A stretch of 64,000 nt of DNA from Geomonas propionica. Its GTDB lineage: Bacteria > Desulfobacterota > Desulfuromonadia > Geobacterales > Geobacteraceae. Of this stretch, positions 8,447 to 16,653 are shown in pieces. The notes under the pieces are model-generated. The model made no database searches and was not told where the DNA came from. It worked only from the letters and a program-made list of their open reading frames with translations. The stretch's first letter is position 1, and each line of letters opens with the position of its first letter. The stretch covers positions 39,971 through 103,970 of the forward strand of contig NZ_JAEMHK010000020.1 in NCBI RefSeq assembly GCF_016458235.1. The letters run 5' to 3'. The position numbers were made by a program, and so were the translations under genes.

Positions 8447-10036
8447 TCAGCCGAGCGTGAAGAAAAAGGTGGCGCCGCAGTCGGGCTCGGCCTCGGCCCA
8501 GATCTGCCCGCCGTGGCGCTGGATGATGCGCTGCACGCTGGCCAGACCGATGCCGGTCCCCTTGAAATCGTCGGAGTCGTGCAGTCGCTGGAACGGTTTG
8601 AACAGCACCGAGGCACGGCTCATGTCGAAGCCGGCCCCGTTGTCCCGCACGAAGAAGGTCTCCCTTCCCTGGCGCTCTACCGCGCCGAACTCAAGCCGGG
8701 GCTCCTCCTTCTTGGCCGAATACTTCCAGGCGTTGCCCAACAGGTTGTCCAGCACCACCCGCAGCAGCTGTGGGTCGGCATCGGCCACCACCCCCGGCTG
8801 CACCACACACTCCGCGCGGCGCTGCGGGTCGGACAGCCTGAGCTCAGCCAGGATCTCCTCGGCCAGGGCGCTCACGTCCACCTGCTCCCGGCTCAGGGAA
8901 ACGGTGTAGCGACGAGAGAAGTTCAGCAGGGTGTCGATGAGGTGGTTCATCTTGATGCTGCCGTTGACGATTTCCTGCACGTAGTCCCTGCACTGCGGCT
9001 CGAGCTGCGCCCCGTAGATCTCCATGATCACCTGGGCGAAGCCGTAGATGGCGGTCAGGGGACGGCGCAAGTCGTGGGAAACGGTGTAGTTGAAGGCCTC
9101 GAGTTCCTCGTTGGCGGTCTCCAGCTCGAGGGCCCGGGCGGAGAGGTGGGTATGAAGCACCTCGATCTCCTCGGCGGCCTGCTTTTTGCGGCTGACGTCG
9201 GAGATCATGGCGAATGAGCCCTGGAAAAAGCCGGTGGCATCGTGGATGGGCATGGCGGTGACGCTGGCCCAAACCCTGGTGCCGTCCTTGCGTACCAGTA
9301 TGGTTTCGTAGTGTTCCGAGACGCCGTTCTCGCGGCTTCTCTGGCGGGCGGCGGTTTCATCGTGCAACGCATGGTCGACGAACTGCAGGAAGGGGCGCCC
9401 CAGCAGCTCAATCACCTCGTATCCCAGCATCTCGGCGAACTGGCGGTTCAGATAGGAGAGGCAACCGGTGCGGTCGGCGGCGACGATGGACTCCTGCGCA
9501 GTCTCCACGATCATGCGGAAGCGGGCCTCGCTCTCCTTGAGCGCCTTCTCGGCCGCCTTCCACTCGGTGACGTCGACCATGACGGCCATGGAGCGGACGA
9601 TGGCGCCTTGCGTGTCCCGCTCGGCAGCGGCGCTCAGCAGGACGTCGATCACCGAGCCGTTTTTCTTTACCATCTGGTATTCGACGTTGCGGCAATAGCC
9701 GGCGCGGAAAAATTCCGGCAGCACCGTTTCCACGGCGTAGCGACGCGAAGCGGGGGTGAGGAAGTCACTGGAAGGGCGGCCGAGCACCTCCTCCCTGGTA
9801 TAGCCCAGCACCTCGGTCCAGTAGTTGCTGACCCCAAGCAGCAGGCCGTTGCGGTCGATGGAATGCAGCATGACCGGGGTCTCGTTGTAGAGGCAGCGGA
9901 AACAGCGCCCGCCCTGGTCATGCCCCTGCAGGGCCTCTTGCTGCTCCTTCAGGATCAGGCGCAGCGCGGCATTTTCGGCCTGCAGCCTGGCCACCTCGGC
10001 CTGGAGATCGCCTGCGGTTGTCACTTCATCTTTCAT
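8447..10036 (-). CDS. Soluble PAS-PAS sensor histidine kinase
   Basis: The product is 529 aa and lacks membrane segments. A short coiled coil (about 8-38) precedes PAS 1 (about 48-160) and PAS 2 (about 168-290), each ending in a PAC-like DVTEWK or DVSRKK signature. A second coiled coil leads to HisKA with the phospho-accepting His321 in VSHDLRRPL and to an HATPase domain (N box LDNLLGNAWKYSA, G1 box DNGAGF, G2 box GTGIGLA). No response regulator adjoins it. The N-terminal cysteines CFRC (45-48) are unusual for a PAS entry and might bind a metal, but this is speculation. Confidence 0.93.
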   Translation of the reverse strand: MKDEVTTAGDLQAEVARLQAENAALRLILKEQQEALQGHDQGGRCFRCLYNETPVMLHSIDRNGLLLGVSNYWTEVLGYTREEVLGRPSSDFLTPASRRYAVETVLPEFFRAGYCRNVEYQMVKKNGSVIDVLLSAAAERDTQGAIVRSMAVMVDVTEWKAAEKALKESEARFRMIVETAQESIVAADRTGCLSYLNRQFAEMLGYEVIELLGRPFLQFVDHALHDETAARQRSRENGVSEHYETILVRKDGTRVWASVTAMPIHDATGFFQGSFAMISDVSRKKQAAEEIEVLHTHLSARALELETANEELEAFNYTVSHDLRRPLTAIYGFAQVIMEIYGAQLEPQCRDYVQEIVNGSIKMNHLIDTLLNFSRRYTVSLSREQVDVSALAEEILAELRLSDPQRRAECVVQPGVVADADPQLLRVVLDNLLGNAWKYSAKKEEPRLEFGAVERQGRETFFVRDNGAGFDMSRASVLFKPFQRLHDSDDFKGTGIGLASVQRIIQRHGGQIWAEAEPDCGATFFFTLG

Positions 10037-10075
10037 AACAACTCCGGCACTGGATGTAACGTTGGGGTGAGGATT

Positions 10076-10104
10076 TTTTTACGCTTTGTCGAGCAAAGTG
10101 TCAA
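10076..10104 (-). promoter_or_regulatory. Sigma-70-type promoter of the histidine kinase, with dyad in the spacer
   Basis: Reading the minus strand, TTGACA (10104-10099) is separated by exactly 17 bases from TAAAAA (10081-10076). The spacer contains CTTTG-TCGAG-CAAAG, a perfect 5-bp inverted repeat that could be an operator. The kinase ATG lies 40 bases downstream of the -10. Confidence 0.65.
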
Positions 10105-10143
10105 CCTGATTCGTGCCAGGGAAATGGCTGGAATTGGTCTAGC

Positions 10144-10190
10144 AACCTCGCGATTCGACTGGGGTGATGCACCGCCACGAGGTTTTTTGT
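10144..10190 (+). terminator. Terminator-like hairpin in the leader of the thioesterase gene
   Basis: AACCTCG (10144-10150) pairs with CGAGGTT (10178-10184), with an inner GGTG/CACC stem, and TTTT follows on the plus strand. No plus-strand gene precedes it (the kinase is divergent), so it would end a short leader or untranslated RNA. Confidence 0.5.
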
Positions 10191-10248
10191 ATACGACATG
10201 CGACACCCTCTTTATTTCGAAGGAAAACTCTGCTAAGGTACCCCCTGC

Positions 10249-10264
10249 TTTACGTGCACGTAAA
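10249..10264. promoter_or_regulatory. Perfect 16-bp palindrome (candidate operator)
   Basis: TTTACGTGCACGTAAA is fully self-complementary and lies 20 bases before the GTG of the thioesterase, just upstream of its GAGGAG ribosome site. Its form fits a dimeric TetR-like or similar repressor; the binder is unknown. Confidence 0.5.
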
Positions 10265-10284
10265 CCAGACGAGGAGAAACTAGA

Positions 10285-10767
10285 GTGTCCAATTCAACCG
10301 TACTGAAAGCTTGTGAGCAAACCGAGATCGATCTAAGCGGCGCAACGGACTGGGTCCCGTTCGACGCACCGGCCCTGGTGGGAGACTCCCTGCGTTTCGT
10401 CTCCGGCGACTCCCGGGGCGACCGTTTCCGGGCCCGCTACTACCGGGACGCCGAGAAGCACCTGCACGCCCGTTTCTGGCTGGGCCCCGAGGCGGAAGGT
10501 CCTCCGGGACATGCTCACGGCGGCGCCGTGGCGGCCATCATGGACGAGGCACTGGGGCTCGCCGCCTGGGCGGCCGGGTATCCCATCGTGGTCGGCAACC
10601 TCAACGTGAGTTTCCGCAACATGCTGCCGCTCAGGAAGGTCGTGACGGTCGAAAGCAAGGTGGTTTCTGTTGAGGGGCGCAAGATCATGGTGCATGGCCG
10701 CATCTTCCGCGGTGAAACAACCTATGCCGAAGCACAGTGCCTGTGCATCACCATCCCCGGCAAGTAA
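10285..10767 (+). CDS. PaaI-family hot-dog thioesterase
   Basis: The product is 160 aa. The hot-dog signature [17 protein letters not shown] (about residues 74-90) is characteristic of PaaI/THEM4-type acyl-CoA thioesterases, with the Asp of MDEA as the likely catalytic acid. The later segment [12 protein letters not shown] is also typical. It would hydrolyse acyl- or aryl-acyl-CoA in the cytoplasm; the substrate is not known. Translation starts at GTG 10285, supported by GAGGAG nine bases earlier. The leader has a terminator-like hairpin and a 16-bp palindrome. Directly after its stop lies a decayed chemoreceptor tail. Confidence 0.88.
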   Translation: MSNSTVLKACEQTEIDLSGATDWVPFDAPALVGDSLRFVSGDSRGDRFRARYYRDAEKHLHARFWLGPEAEGPPGHAHGGAVAAIMDEALGLAAWAAGYPIVVGNLNVSFRNMLPLRKVVTVESKVVSVEGRKIMVHGRIFRGETTYAEAQCLCITIPGK

Positions 10768-10775
10768 GCCAGCTT

Positions 10776-11140
10776 CAGGGAGCCGGGGCGGAACAGATCA
10801 ACAAGGCCATCCAGCAACTCGACCAGGTGATCCAGCAGAACGCCTCGGCCGCAGAGGAGATGTCCTCCACAGCGGAAGAACTTTCCAGCCAGGCGGAGCA
10901 GTTGCAGGGGGTCATCACCTTCTTCAAGGTAGAAGGGGCGGAACGCGGTACCAAGGCACTCCCCCCCTGCACGGACTGAAGCAGGAGCCGCAACAGCAAA
11001 AGCAAAAGACGGTAACGCGCAAGAAGACCCTCACGCAGTCGGCCGCCCCGGCGCCGCTGCAGACAAAGCGCAAGGCGGCGGCCCGTGGACTGGCGTTGGA
11101 GATGGAACAGGACGACTCGGACTTCGAAAGATTCCAATAA
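10776..11140 (+). pseudogene. Decayed C-terminal fragment of a chemoreceptor gene
   Basis: Starting nine bases after the thioesterase stop, the sequence encodes [20 protein letters not shown], then a helix ending [11 protein letters not shown]. This is nearly the same as the tail of the chemoreceptor at the left edge of the window. A stop occurs at 10977-10979. The remainder of the tail (KQEPQQQKQK to DDSDFERFQ) continues in another frame, so there is a frameshift near 10940-10975. No start codon, ligand domain or signalling tip is present. The native-looking terminator is retained, which suggests that a whole receptor gene was deleted down to its 3' end. Confidence 0.8.
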
Positions 11141-11146
11141 GCTCTT

Positions 11147-11195
11147 GAAAAAGAAAAAGGCAGCGCCGACATCCCGGTTGCTGCCTTTTCTTTTT
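11147..11195 (+). terminator. Intrinsic terminator
   Basis: AAAAAGAAAAAGGCAGC pairs with GCTGCCTTTTCTTTTT around a GC-rich loop (GGCAGC 11159-11164, GCTGCC 11180-11185). It now serves the thioesterase transcript, though it probably belonged to the lost receptor gene. Confidence 0.9.
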
Positions 11196-11275
11196 GGTTT
11201 TTTTCCTACAGTAAACACGATGGGCGCCGATAACTGTGACTGTTGCTCGAATTTATGAGAGGTCAGTCACTCTAC

Positions 11276-11593
11276 ATGGAAAAAACTCCCTTCGTAGTGC
11301 TGCTGTTCGTTGCCATAACAGCCGTTATCGCGTGTAATCCGGGAATACGTAAGGCGGGCCAACAAAGCCGCTGCGAAATCTCCAGCTACCAATACTCACA
11401 ACTGCATGCCGCGATGCAACGCTATCCCGAGATCGCCGACATGGCTCTCCAGGAACTGACAGGAGCACGAGTGAACCTGTCTCAGTACAACAAGATCATG
11501 CAGACGGTGGACCTGATCAAACTCAGGGACGGTCGACGCATGACGGCACACAACGACACAATCCATCCCCTCAAAGTCATCGCAAAAAATTGA
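11276..11593 (+). CDS. Putative small lipoprotein of unknown function
   Basis: The product is about 105 aa from the ATG at 11276. Its N-terminus (MEKTPFVVLLFVAITAVIAC) is a type II signal peptide with a VIAC lipobox, so Cys20 would be lipidated. In-frame starts at 11243 (TTG) and 11255 (ATG) would add 11 or 7 residues. The rest is polar, with YSQLHAAMQRYPEIADMALQ and an arginine-rich end. I do not recognise the family. The SD is weak (GAGAGG, 13 bases away). The surrounding sequence is more AT-rich than its neighbours. Confidence 0.6.
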   Translation: MEKTPFVVLLFVAITAVIACNPGIRKAGQQSRCEISSYQYSQLHAAMQRYPEIADMALQELTGARVNLSQYNKIMQTVDLIKLRDGRRMTAHNDTIHPLKVIAKN

Positions 11594-11738
11594 AGTGATT
11601 TTGATTGATTATTTTTAATTATGCCGGTATTATTTTCACGCTGGATCTAAACCCGAACTCCGGGGCTACCTCCGCGTCGCCTCCCCGTTAGTCTCAGCCT
11701 CGACCTTCTGGTCGCATTACTCATAAAAAGGAGACACC

Positions 11739-12215
11739 ATGAGCAAAAAGATCCGCAACATCATCCTGGCAACTGCGGCTATCGCAGCATTCGCCGTTCC
11801 GGCCCTGGCCGAAAGCACCAACTGTACTGTGACCGCCCCGGAAATCCGACTCCGCAAGAGCGCGAGCAAGAAGGCGAAGGTGGTCGCGGTCCTCAAGAAG
11901 GACGCCAAGGTCACTGCGGAAAGCTGCGCAGGCGGGTGGGTCAAGGTTGCCTCCGCTGACGGCAAGCTGAACGGTTATGTGGGCGGCTGGGCGCTCTCCT
12001 CGAATGCTCCGGTCATGGTCGCCTCGACCGAGCCGGTGCCCATCCCCACGAGCGCCGCACCGGCGGCAGAAGCTGCCAAAGAGGTCCCCAGCAACGAAAA
12101 GCTCGCCATGCAGATCACCGACCTGCGCCTCAAGGTGCTCAACGTCGAGCGCGACGTGGCCATGGTGCGCAAGGACATCCGCAAGATAAAGGTGGCGATG
12201 AGACACAAGAAATGA
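11739..12215 (+). CDS. Exported bacterial SH3-domain protein
   Basis: The product is 158 aa. A Sec signal peptide (residues 1-25, cleavage after ALA) is followed by a bacterial SH3 (SH3_3) domain at about 28-88, with IRLRKSASKKAKVVAVLKK and a GWVKV repeat core. Then come a Pro/Ala linker and a C-terminal helix (about 118-158) with a heptad pattern and a strongly basic end. Such domains usually bind peptidoglycan or proteins in the periplasm. AAAAAGGAG lies at good distance from the ATG. The 145-base leader contains CGACC-TTCT-GGTCG (11701-11714) and a CGGGG/CCCCG pairing. The precise role is unknown. Confidence 0.82.
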   Translation: MSKKIRNIILATAAIAAFAVPALAESTNCTVTAPEIRLRKSASKKAKVVAVLKKDAKVTAESCAGGWVKVASADGKLNGYVGGWALSSNAPVMVASTEPVPIPTSAAPAAEAAKEVPSNEKLAMQITDLRLKVLNVERDVAMVRKDIRKIKVAMRHKK

Positions 12216-12223
12216 TCCCCGCT

Positions 12224-12250
12224 GGGGACCGGAAACGGTCCCCATTTTTT
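12224..12250 (+). terminator. Intrinsic terminator of the SH3-domain gene
   Basis: GGGGACCG (12224-12231) and CGGTCCCC (12236-12243) form a perfect stem with a GAAA tetraloop, followed by ATTTTTTG. Confidence 0.95.
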
Positions 12251-12260
12251 GTCCCCGTCG

Positions 12261-12327
12261 TCCCCTTCTTCCGCTGGTCCCCTTCTTCCGCTGGTCCCCT
12301 TCTTCCGCTGGTCCCTCTTCCGCTGCC
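12261..12327 (+). repeat. 17-bp tandem repeat
   Basis: TCCCCTTCTTCCGCTGG occurs three times without a mismatch (12261-12311), followed by a shortened degenerate copy. It lies between the SH3-gene terminator and the MCP promoter and codes for nothing evident. Confidence 0.9.
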
Positions 12328-12334
12328 ACGCCTC

Positions 12335-12361
12335 TAAAGCTTGCCGGTCCATGACCGATAA
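12335..12361 (+). promoter_or_regulatory. FliA (sigma-28)-type promoter of the MCP gene
   Basis: TAAA (12335-12338), 15 bases, then ACCGATAA (12354-12361) fits the flagellar/chemotaxis consensus TAAA-N15-GCCGATAA at all but one base. It ends 36 bases before the MCP ATG. Confidence 0.8.
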
Positions 12362-12397
12362 GGTGCCTGACCCTACACGTCAGCACAGGAGCGCACG

Positions 12398-14032
12398 ATG
12401 AAAGGCTTTACCTCAGTAAAATTGTCCACCAAGTTTTTTGGGGCCATGATGGTCCTCAACCTTTTCACCACGACAGCGTTCACGCTGCACACCTACTACA
12501 GCGAAAAAGGAGAGATCCTGGCCGACGTAGACCGCGAACTGCACACCTGCGTCGAGGGAGCGCGCCTTGCCGCCGATTCTTATCACGCCAGGATAGCGAC
12601 CGCCCCCCCGACACCGGCCGAATTCGATGCCCTGAGCGACCGTCTCACCGCCTGGGCCAACGCGTCCGGGTTCAATTACATCTACACCATGGTGCAAAAA
12701 AACGGAAAGATCGTCTTCTCTTCCTCCAGCTACACCAAGGAGGAAAAGGCGACCGGGAAGCAGAGTAAGCTCCTTGATCCATACGAGGACGCAAGCCCGG
12801 GACTCAAGGCCGCCTTTCAGGATGGCAGGCTGCACTACGACCAGTACTCAGACAAGTGGGGCACCTTCCGCTCCATCTTCTTGCCGGTGCGCTCCGCCGA
12901 CGGCACGCTGTACGTGATCGGCGCCGACATCTCGATGAACCATATCGACGGCGTGCTGCGCGGCCTTTTGTTGAACTGCCTGCTGATCGCGCTTCTTGTT
13001 TTCGTGGTGGGAGGCGGCGTGATGCTGGTCCTGGTGAGATCGGTGCAGCGCACTATTTCGGAGCTGGCGCGCGGGGTGAACCTGATCGCCCAGGGCGACC
13101 TCAACACGCGCATCGAGCACGAGGGGCGCGACGAATTGGGGCTGCTCGCCTCCGACATGAACCGGATGGCGGCGCACCTGAAGGAGGTGGTGGCGCAGGT
13201 GAGGAGCTCCGCCGAAGAAGTCTCCCAGGCGTCTGGGCGCTTCAATGACACAGCGCTGCAGATGGCGGCAGGCGCGGACCAGGTCTCCGGTCAGGTGGGA
13301 AGCGTTGCCGCCGCCGGCGAGGAGATGGCCGCCACCTCCTCCGAGATCGCCCTCAACTGCGCCGGCGCCGCCGACCTGGCCCGACGGGCCAACTCCACCG
13401 CGTCGGCCGGGGCAGCAGTAGTAGACGGGGCCATCAGCGCGATGCACCTGATTTCCGCCCGGGTCCGGGAATCGGCGCAGACCGTGGGGGGCCTCGGCAC
13501 CCGTTCCGAGCAGATCGGCGCCATCCTCGGCACCATCGAGGACATCGCCGACCAGACCAACCTGCTTGCGCTGAACGCGGCGATCGAAGCCGCCCGTGCC
13601 GGCGAGCAGGGACGCGGCTTCGCAGTGGTGGCCGACGAGGTGCGGGCTTTAGCCGAGCGCACCACCAAGGCCACCAAGGAAATTGAAGGCATGATCACGC
13701 TGATCCAGCAAGAGACACGGAGCGCCGTGGGCGCCATGGAGGCGGGGGTGGACGAGGTGGAGCGGGGCACCGTCGAGGCGGGCAAATCGCAGCAGGCGCT
13801 GCGCGAGATCATGGAGTGCATCGAGGAGGTAACCATGCAGATTAACCAGGTGGCCACGGCGGCGGAGCAGCAGACCGCGACCACCCGCGAGATCTCGGGC
13901 AACATGCAGCAGATCAGCTTCGTGGTACAGCAAACCAACGGCGCGGCACACGATTCAGCGGACGCGGCCGCCCTTCTGAGCCAGAACGCGGTGCAGCTCC
14001 AGGCCAGGGTGAGACAGTTCAGGATCGACTGA
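12398..14032 (+). CDS. Methyl-accepting chemotaxis protein with periplasmic Cache-type domain
   Basis: The product is 544 aa. The order is: membrane helix 1 (about 12-31), a periplasmic domain of about 155 residues that looks like a single Cache fold ([18 protein letters not shown] and a VIGADISM end), helix 2 (about 190-213), HAMP (about 214-270) and the signalling hairpin with its tip at [19 protein letters not shown]. Cache domains usually bind small organic acids, amino acids or related ligands; the ligand here is unknown. No CheR-tethering pentapeptide is present. An ACAGGAG SD precedes the ATG and the FliA-type promoter lies 36 bases upstream. The GC-rich end has no clear terminator. 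Confidence 0.95.
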   Translation: MKGFTSVKLSTKFFGAMMVLNLFTTTAFTLHTYYSEKGEILADVDRELHTCVEGARLAADSYHARIATAPPTPAEFDALSDRLTAWANASGFNYIYTMVQKNGKIVFSSSSYTKEEKATGKQSKLLDPYEDASPGLKAAFQDGRLHYDQYSDKWGTFRSIFLPVRSADGTLYVIGADISMNHIDGVLRGLLLNCLLIALLVFVVGGGVMLVLVRSVQRTISELARGVNLIAQGDLNTRIEHEGRDELGLLASDMNRMAAHLKEVVAQVRSSAEEVSQASGRFNDTALQMAAGADQVSGQVGSVAAAGEEMAATSSEIALNCAGAADLARRANSTASAGAAVVDGAISAMHLISARVRESAQTVGGLGTRSEQIGAILGTIEDIADQTNLLALNAAIEAARAGEQGRGFAVVADEVRALAERTTKATKEIEGMITLIQQETRSAVGAMEAGVDEVERGTVEAGKSQQALREIMECIEEVTMQINQVATAAEQQTATTREISGNMQQISFVVQQTNGAAHDSADAAALLSQNAVQLQARVRQFRID

Positions 14033-14073
14033 GATACGATTCCCGGGCCCCGGTCAGGTCAGGTTTAGCAGGT

Positions 14074-14511
14074 TTAGTCACGATCAGACTCGGGCACTTT
14101 GGTCGGATGGGGAGTGGTCGGCATGACGATGAGGTAGAGGGTTACGCAAGCGGCGATGGAGAGGAGGAGGACGCGCAGCCAGACGGCATCCACCACCACG
14201 AAGGCGGTTACCGGGAACGAAATCCAGATGGCGGCGATGGCCAGGCACTTCGCCCGGAGCGGAATAGAGCCGTGCGCCAGGTACTCCTTCAGCATCGGGC
14301 CGAGATGCCTGTGCTCGACAAGCCAGGTGTGGAAGCGCTCAGAGCTGCGGGAGAAGCAGATGACCGCCACCAAGAGAAAGGGGACGGTCGGTACGAGGGG
14401 GAGGAACAGCCCCACAACGCCTGCGGCAAGGGAGAACACTCCCGTCCCGAGGAGCAGGTAGCGCAGCCACTCACTTTTGACCAGCCTGACCTTCAGGTGC
14501 CGATGCCGCAT
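14074..14511 (-). CDS. DUF454 (YbaN-like) inner-membrane protein
   Basis: The product is about 145 aa. It has the DUF454 signature: LRYLLLGTGVFSLAAGVVG, then LPLVPTVPFLL, CFSRSSERFHTWL and HLGP. Four hydrophobic segments are predicted from the sequence. The family is an inner-membrane protein of unknown role. The ATG at 14511 (MRHRHLKV) follows GGAGAGA; a start 14 codons upstream is possible. It is convergent with the MCP gene. Confidence 0.85.
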   Translation of the reverse strand: MRHRHLKVRLVKSEWLRYLLLGTGVFSLAAGVVGLFLPLVPTVPFLLVAVICFSRSSERFHTWLVEHRHLGPMLKEYLAHGSIPLRAKCLAIAAIWISFPVTAFVVVDAVWLRVLLLSIAACVTLYLIVMPTTPHPTKVPESDRD

Positions 14512-14637
14512 CTTCTCTCCACTGAGACGGCCTTGGGAGCGCGCCCCACACAAGGCCCAAGCGCCGATGAAATCCAGATTGTCCTCTTAATTGTAAGCGA
14601 GGCAACGTGGTTTTAATATTTTATTTTGTCGAGGAGG

Positions 14638-15447
14638 TCAGGGACGCTGCAGCGCGAGCAGCTGGCGGTGCGCCAGCAGGAAGCGTCCGGGCGCACCGTA
14701 GTCCCAGCGCTCAATGGTGCAGCAAGGGATAGTCTCGCGGGCTGAGTAGCGGATCAGGTTGACCGAGTTGGGGATGTCGTCGCGGACCCGCGAGGAGACG
14801 GCGGTGCCGGCCAGGACCGACCAGACCTGGCGTGGCAGATCGGGAAAGACTTCCTTCAGCGGCCGCAGGTGCGGCAGATGGACGTGCCCGCCAAGGATCA
14901 GGTCCGCACCAGCCTCGGACCAGGCCCGTACCGCAGCTTCGTGTCCCCGCAGCAGGTTCTTCGTATCGCTGTCCCTAATGGCCCGCACCGGCTGGTGCGC
15001 TACCACGATGCGAAGCTGTCCCATCCGCGCCTGGCGCAGGCGGTCGGCCACCCGGGTCACCTGCGCTGCCGACACCTCCCCCACCGTGTGGCGCCTGGGC
15101 CGGGTGCTGTTCACCCCCAGCACCAACAGCTCGTCCGACTCGAACTCAGGCTCAAGCGGCACCGCCAGCACTTCCTGGTAGTTGCGGTAGGGCGCGAAGA
15201 TGCGCGCGGCCAGGTTGAACAGGGGGATGTCGTGGTTCCCCGGAAGCACCATGGTTGCCAGCGCCGGCACGATGTCGAGGAAGTCGCGGGCGGCGCGGAA
15301 CTGCCTGCGCCGTGCCCGCTGGGTCACGTCGCCGGAAAGCACTAAAAGGTCCGGAGCGTGGTCACGGGCCAAGGCGAGCAGGGCCACCACGACCTCGGGC
15401 TGCTCAGTACCGAAGTGGGTGTCCGAGATGTGCAGCAGACAGCTCAG
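14638..15447 (-). CDS. Metallophosphoesterase, probable CTG start
   Basis: The product is 269 aa. All calcineurin-like motifs are present: DTHFG, LSGDVTQ, LPGNHD, VVAHQP and GGHVHLP, which bind two metals. The substrate (a phosphomonoester, phosphodiester or nucleotide) is unknown. There is no ATG, GTG or TTG near the start of the domain. The best candidate is CTG at 15447-15445, which overlaps the TGA of the upstream lipid-kinase-like gene as CTGA and follows AAGGGGGAG. That places the first motif at about residue 9. An open frame continues far upstream, but it is only the other gene read out of frame. Confidence 0.82.
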   Translation of the reverse strand: MSCLLHISDTHFGTEQPEVVVALLALARDHAPDLLVLSGDVTQRARRRQFRAARDFLDIVPALATMVLPGNHDIPLFNLAARIFAPYRNYQEVLAVPLEPEFESDELLVLGVNSTRPRRHTVGEVSAAQVTRVADRLRQARMGQLRIVVAHQPVRAIRDSDTKNLLRGHEAAVRAWSEAGADLILGGHVHLPHLRPLKEVFPDLPRQVWSVLAGTAVSSRVRDDIPNSVNLIRYSARETIPCCTIERWDYGAPGRFLLAHRQLLALQRP

Positions 15448-16394
15448 GGCTCCCCCTTCCCCTCGCCTTCGTGATCTGGCACGATAAGAAGCAACCCGTG
15501 CGGCACCGCCTTGAAGACCAGCGGCGGCACCTGCCAGTTGACCTCGCCGTCGGTAGCGACCTTGATGCGTCTTCTGCGCAACGGCCGCACCGTCAGCTGC
15601 ACAAACGGGAAACTCACCACCTTCTCCGAGTCCCTTAACCTTCTCATTGCTGCCAGTGCCAGCCCCCCCAGCATCTGCCATACCCCCTTCGCCTTTACCG
15701 CCACTGCCGCCAGCTCCCCTTTTTGCACCGCATCCGATTCGTGGAGCCCCACCTCCTCGAGCTGCAGCGGGTTGTTTTCCACCAGCAGCGTGGAGATATG
15801 CAGCATCGATGGGTTGTCGCCGCCGTGCAGCGTCAGCACCAACTGCGGAGGTGGGGTCAACATGGTGACCAGGGCCGAAAGCAGGGCAACCAGCCTGGTG
15901 CGACCGAATATCTGCTTGTGGGCCTCGCGCTTTTCCAGGATCCGGGGATACAGGCCGACGCTCCCGTTCACCAGGAACACCTTGTCGTTGACCAGCCCTA
16001 CCTGGACCAGCCGCAACCTGCCGCGGACCAGCGTCTCGACAGCCTCGGCGGTATCGAGCGGAATGCCGTGGCTGCGCCCGAAGTAGTTGAAGGTCCCCTG
16101 CGGCAGCACGCCGAACGGGCATCCCGTGCCGAGAACCTCCTGCGCCACTGTGTTGATGGTCCCGTCTCCCCCCGCCGCCACCACGATCCCCTCCTGCTGC
16201 CGGGCGAGCCGCACCGCCTCCCGCGCAGTGTCGGCGATCCCGGTGCTCTTGCCGACGCGCCACAGAGTGAAGGTTCGGCCGGCACGCGACAGCACTTGTG
16301 CGATGACCTGCTCACGGCTGTCGGCGTCTCGATCGCCGGAACCGGCATTCATCACGATAAAGATGGGAGCATTTTGCGGAGCTTTCTGAAACAC
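15444..16394 (-). CDS. Diacylglycerol kinase / sphingosine kinase-like lipid kinase
   Basis: The product is 316 aa with the DAGK catalytic domain: MNAGSGDRD near residue 15, and GGDGTINTVAQEVL with GGDGT at 75-79, then PQGTFNYFGRSHGIP. It would phosphorylate a diacylglycerol or another lipid alcohol at the inner membrane face. I chose GTG 16394 (VFQKAPQNAP) because GGGGGAGG lies six bases upstream; ATG codons further upstream give an unlike N-terminus. It overlaps the phosphoesterase gene, so a kinase and a phosphatase-type enzyme are translationally coupled. Confidence 0.85.
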   Translation of the reverse strand: MFQKAPQNAPIFIVMNAGSGDRDADSREQVIAQVLSRAGRTFTLWRVGKSTGIADTAREAVRLARQQEGIVVAAGGDGTINTVAQEVLGTGCPFGVLPQGTFNYFGRSHGIPLDTAEAVETLVRGRLRLVQVGLVNDKVFLVNGSVGLYPRILEKREAHKQIFGRTRLVALLSALVTMLTPPPQLVLTLHGGDNPSMLHISTLLVENNPLQLEEVGLHESDAVQKGELAAVAVKAKGVWQMLGGLALAAMRRLRDSEKVVSFPFVQLTVRPLRRRRIKVATDGEVNWQVPPLVFKAVPHGLLLIVPDHEGEGKGEP

Positions 16395-16509
16395 GATTGG
16401 CCTCCCCCGCCTGCTGACCAGGCCAGGAGAGGAGTTTAACACATGTACGGAGGAGTACGCCGCTGGTGGCAAAACGGTTGATTCGTCTTTCAAAGTACCG
16501 TCAAACTGT

Positions 16510-16533
16510 AGGGGCGAATAATCATTCGCCCTC
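16510..16533. repeat. Short inverted repeat
   Basis: GGGCGAAT (16512-16519) and ATTCGCCC (16524-16531) flank AATC. It lies between divergent genes and has no T-run, so it is not a clear terminator. It may be a dispersed palindromic unit. Confidence 0.6.
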
Positions 16534-16653
16534 CTAGCGGTAATGGATGCGGTCGCAAAGCCACTCATGTTTGCCGGATAATGGCACCGCGACCACATCA
16601 TCCAGCCGATACGGCAGTTGACTATCTGTCGGTAGTTCTGCCAAAATCTCGGA

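Noticed and set aside
15448..16263. The long N-terminal extension of the metallophosphoesterase frame
   Set aside because: This part is the lipid-kinase-like gene read in another frame; it has Arg/Gly-rich low-complexity translation, and the true domain begins only at about 15440.
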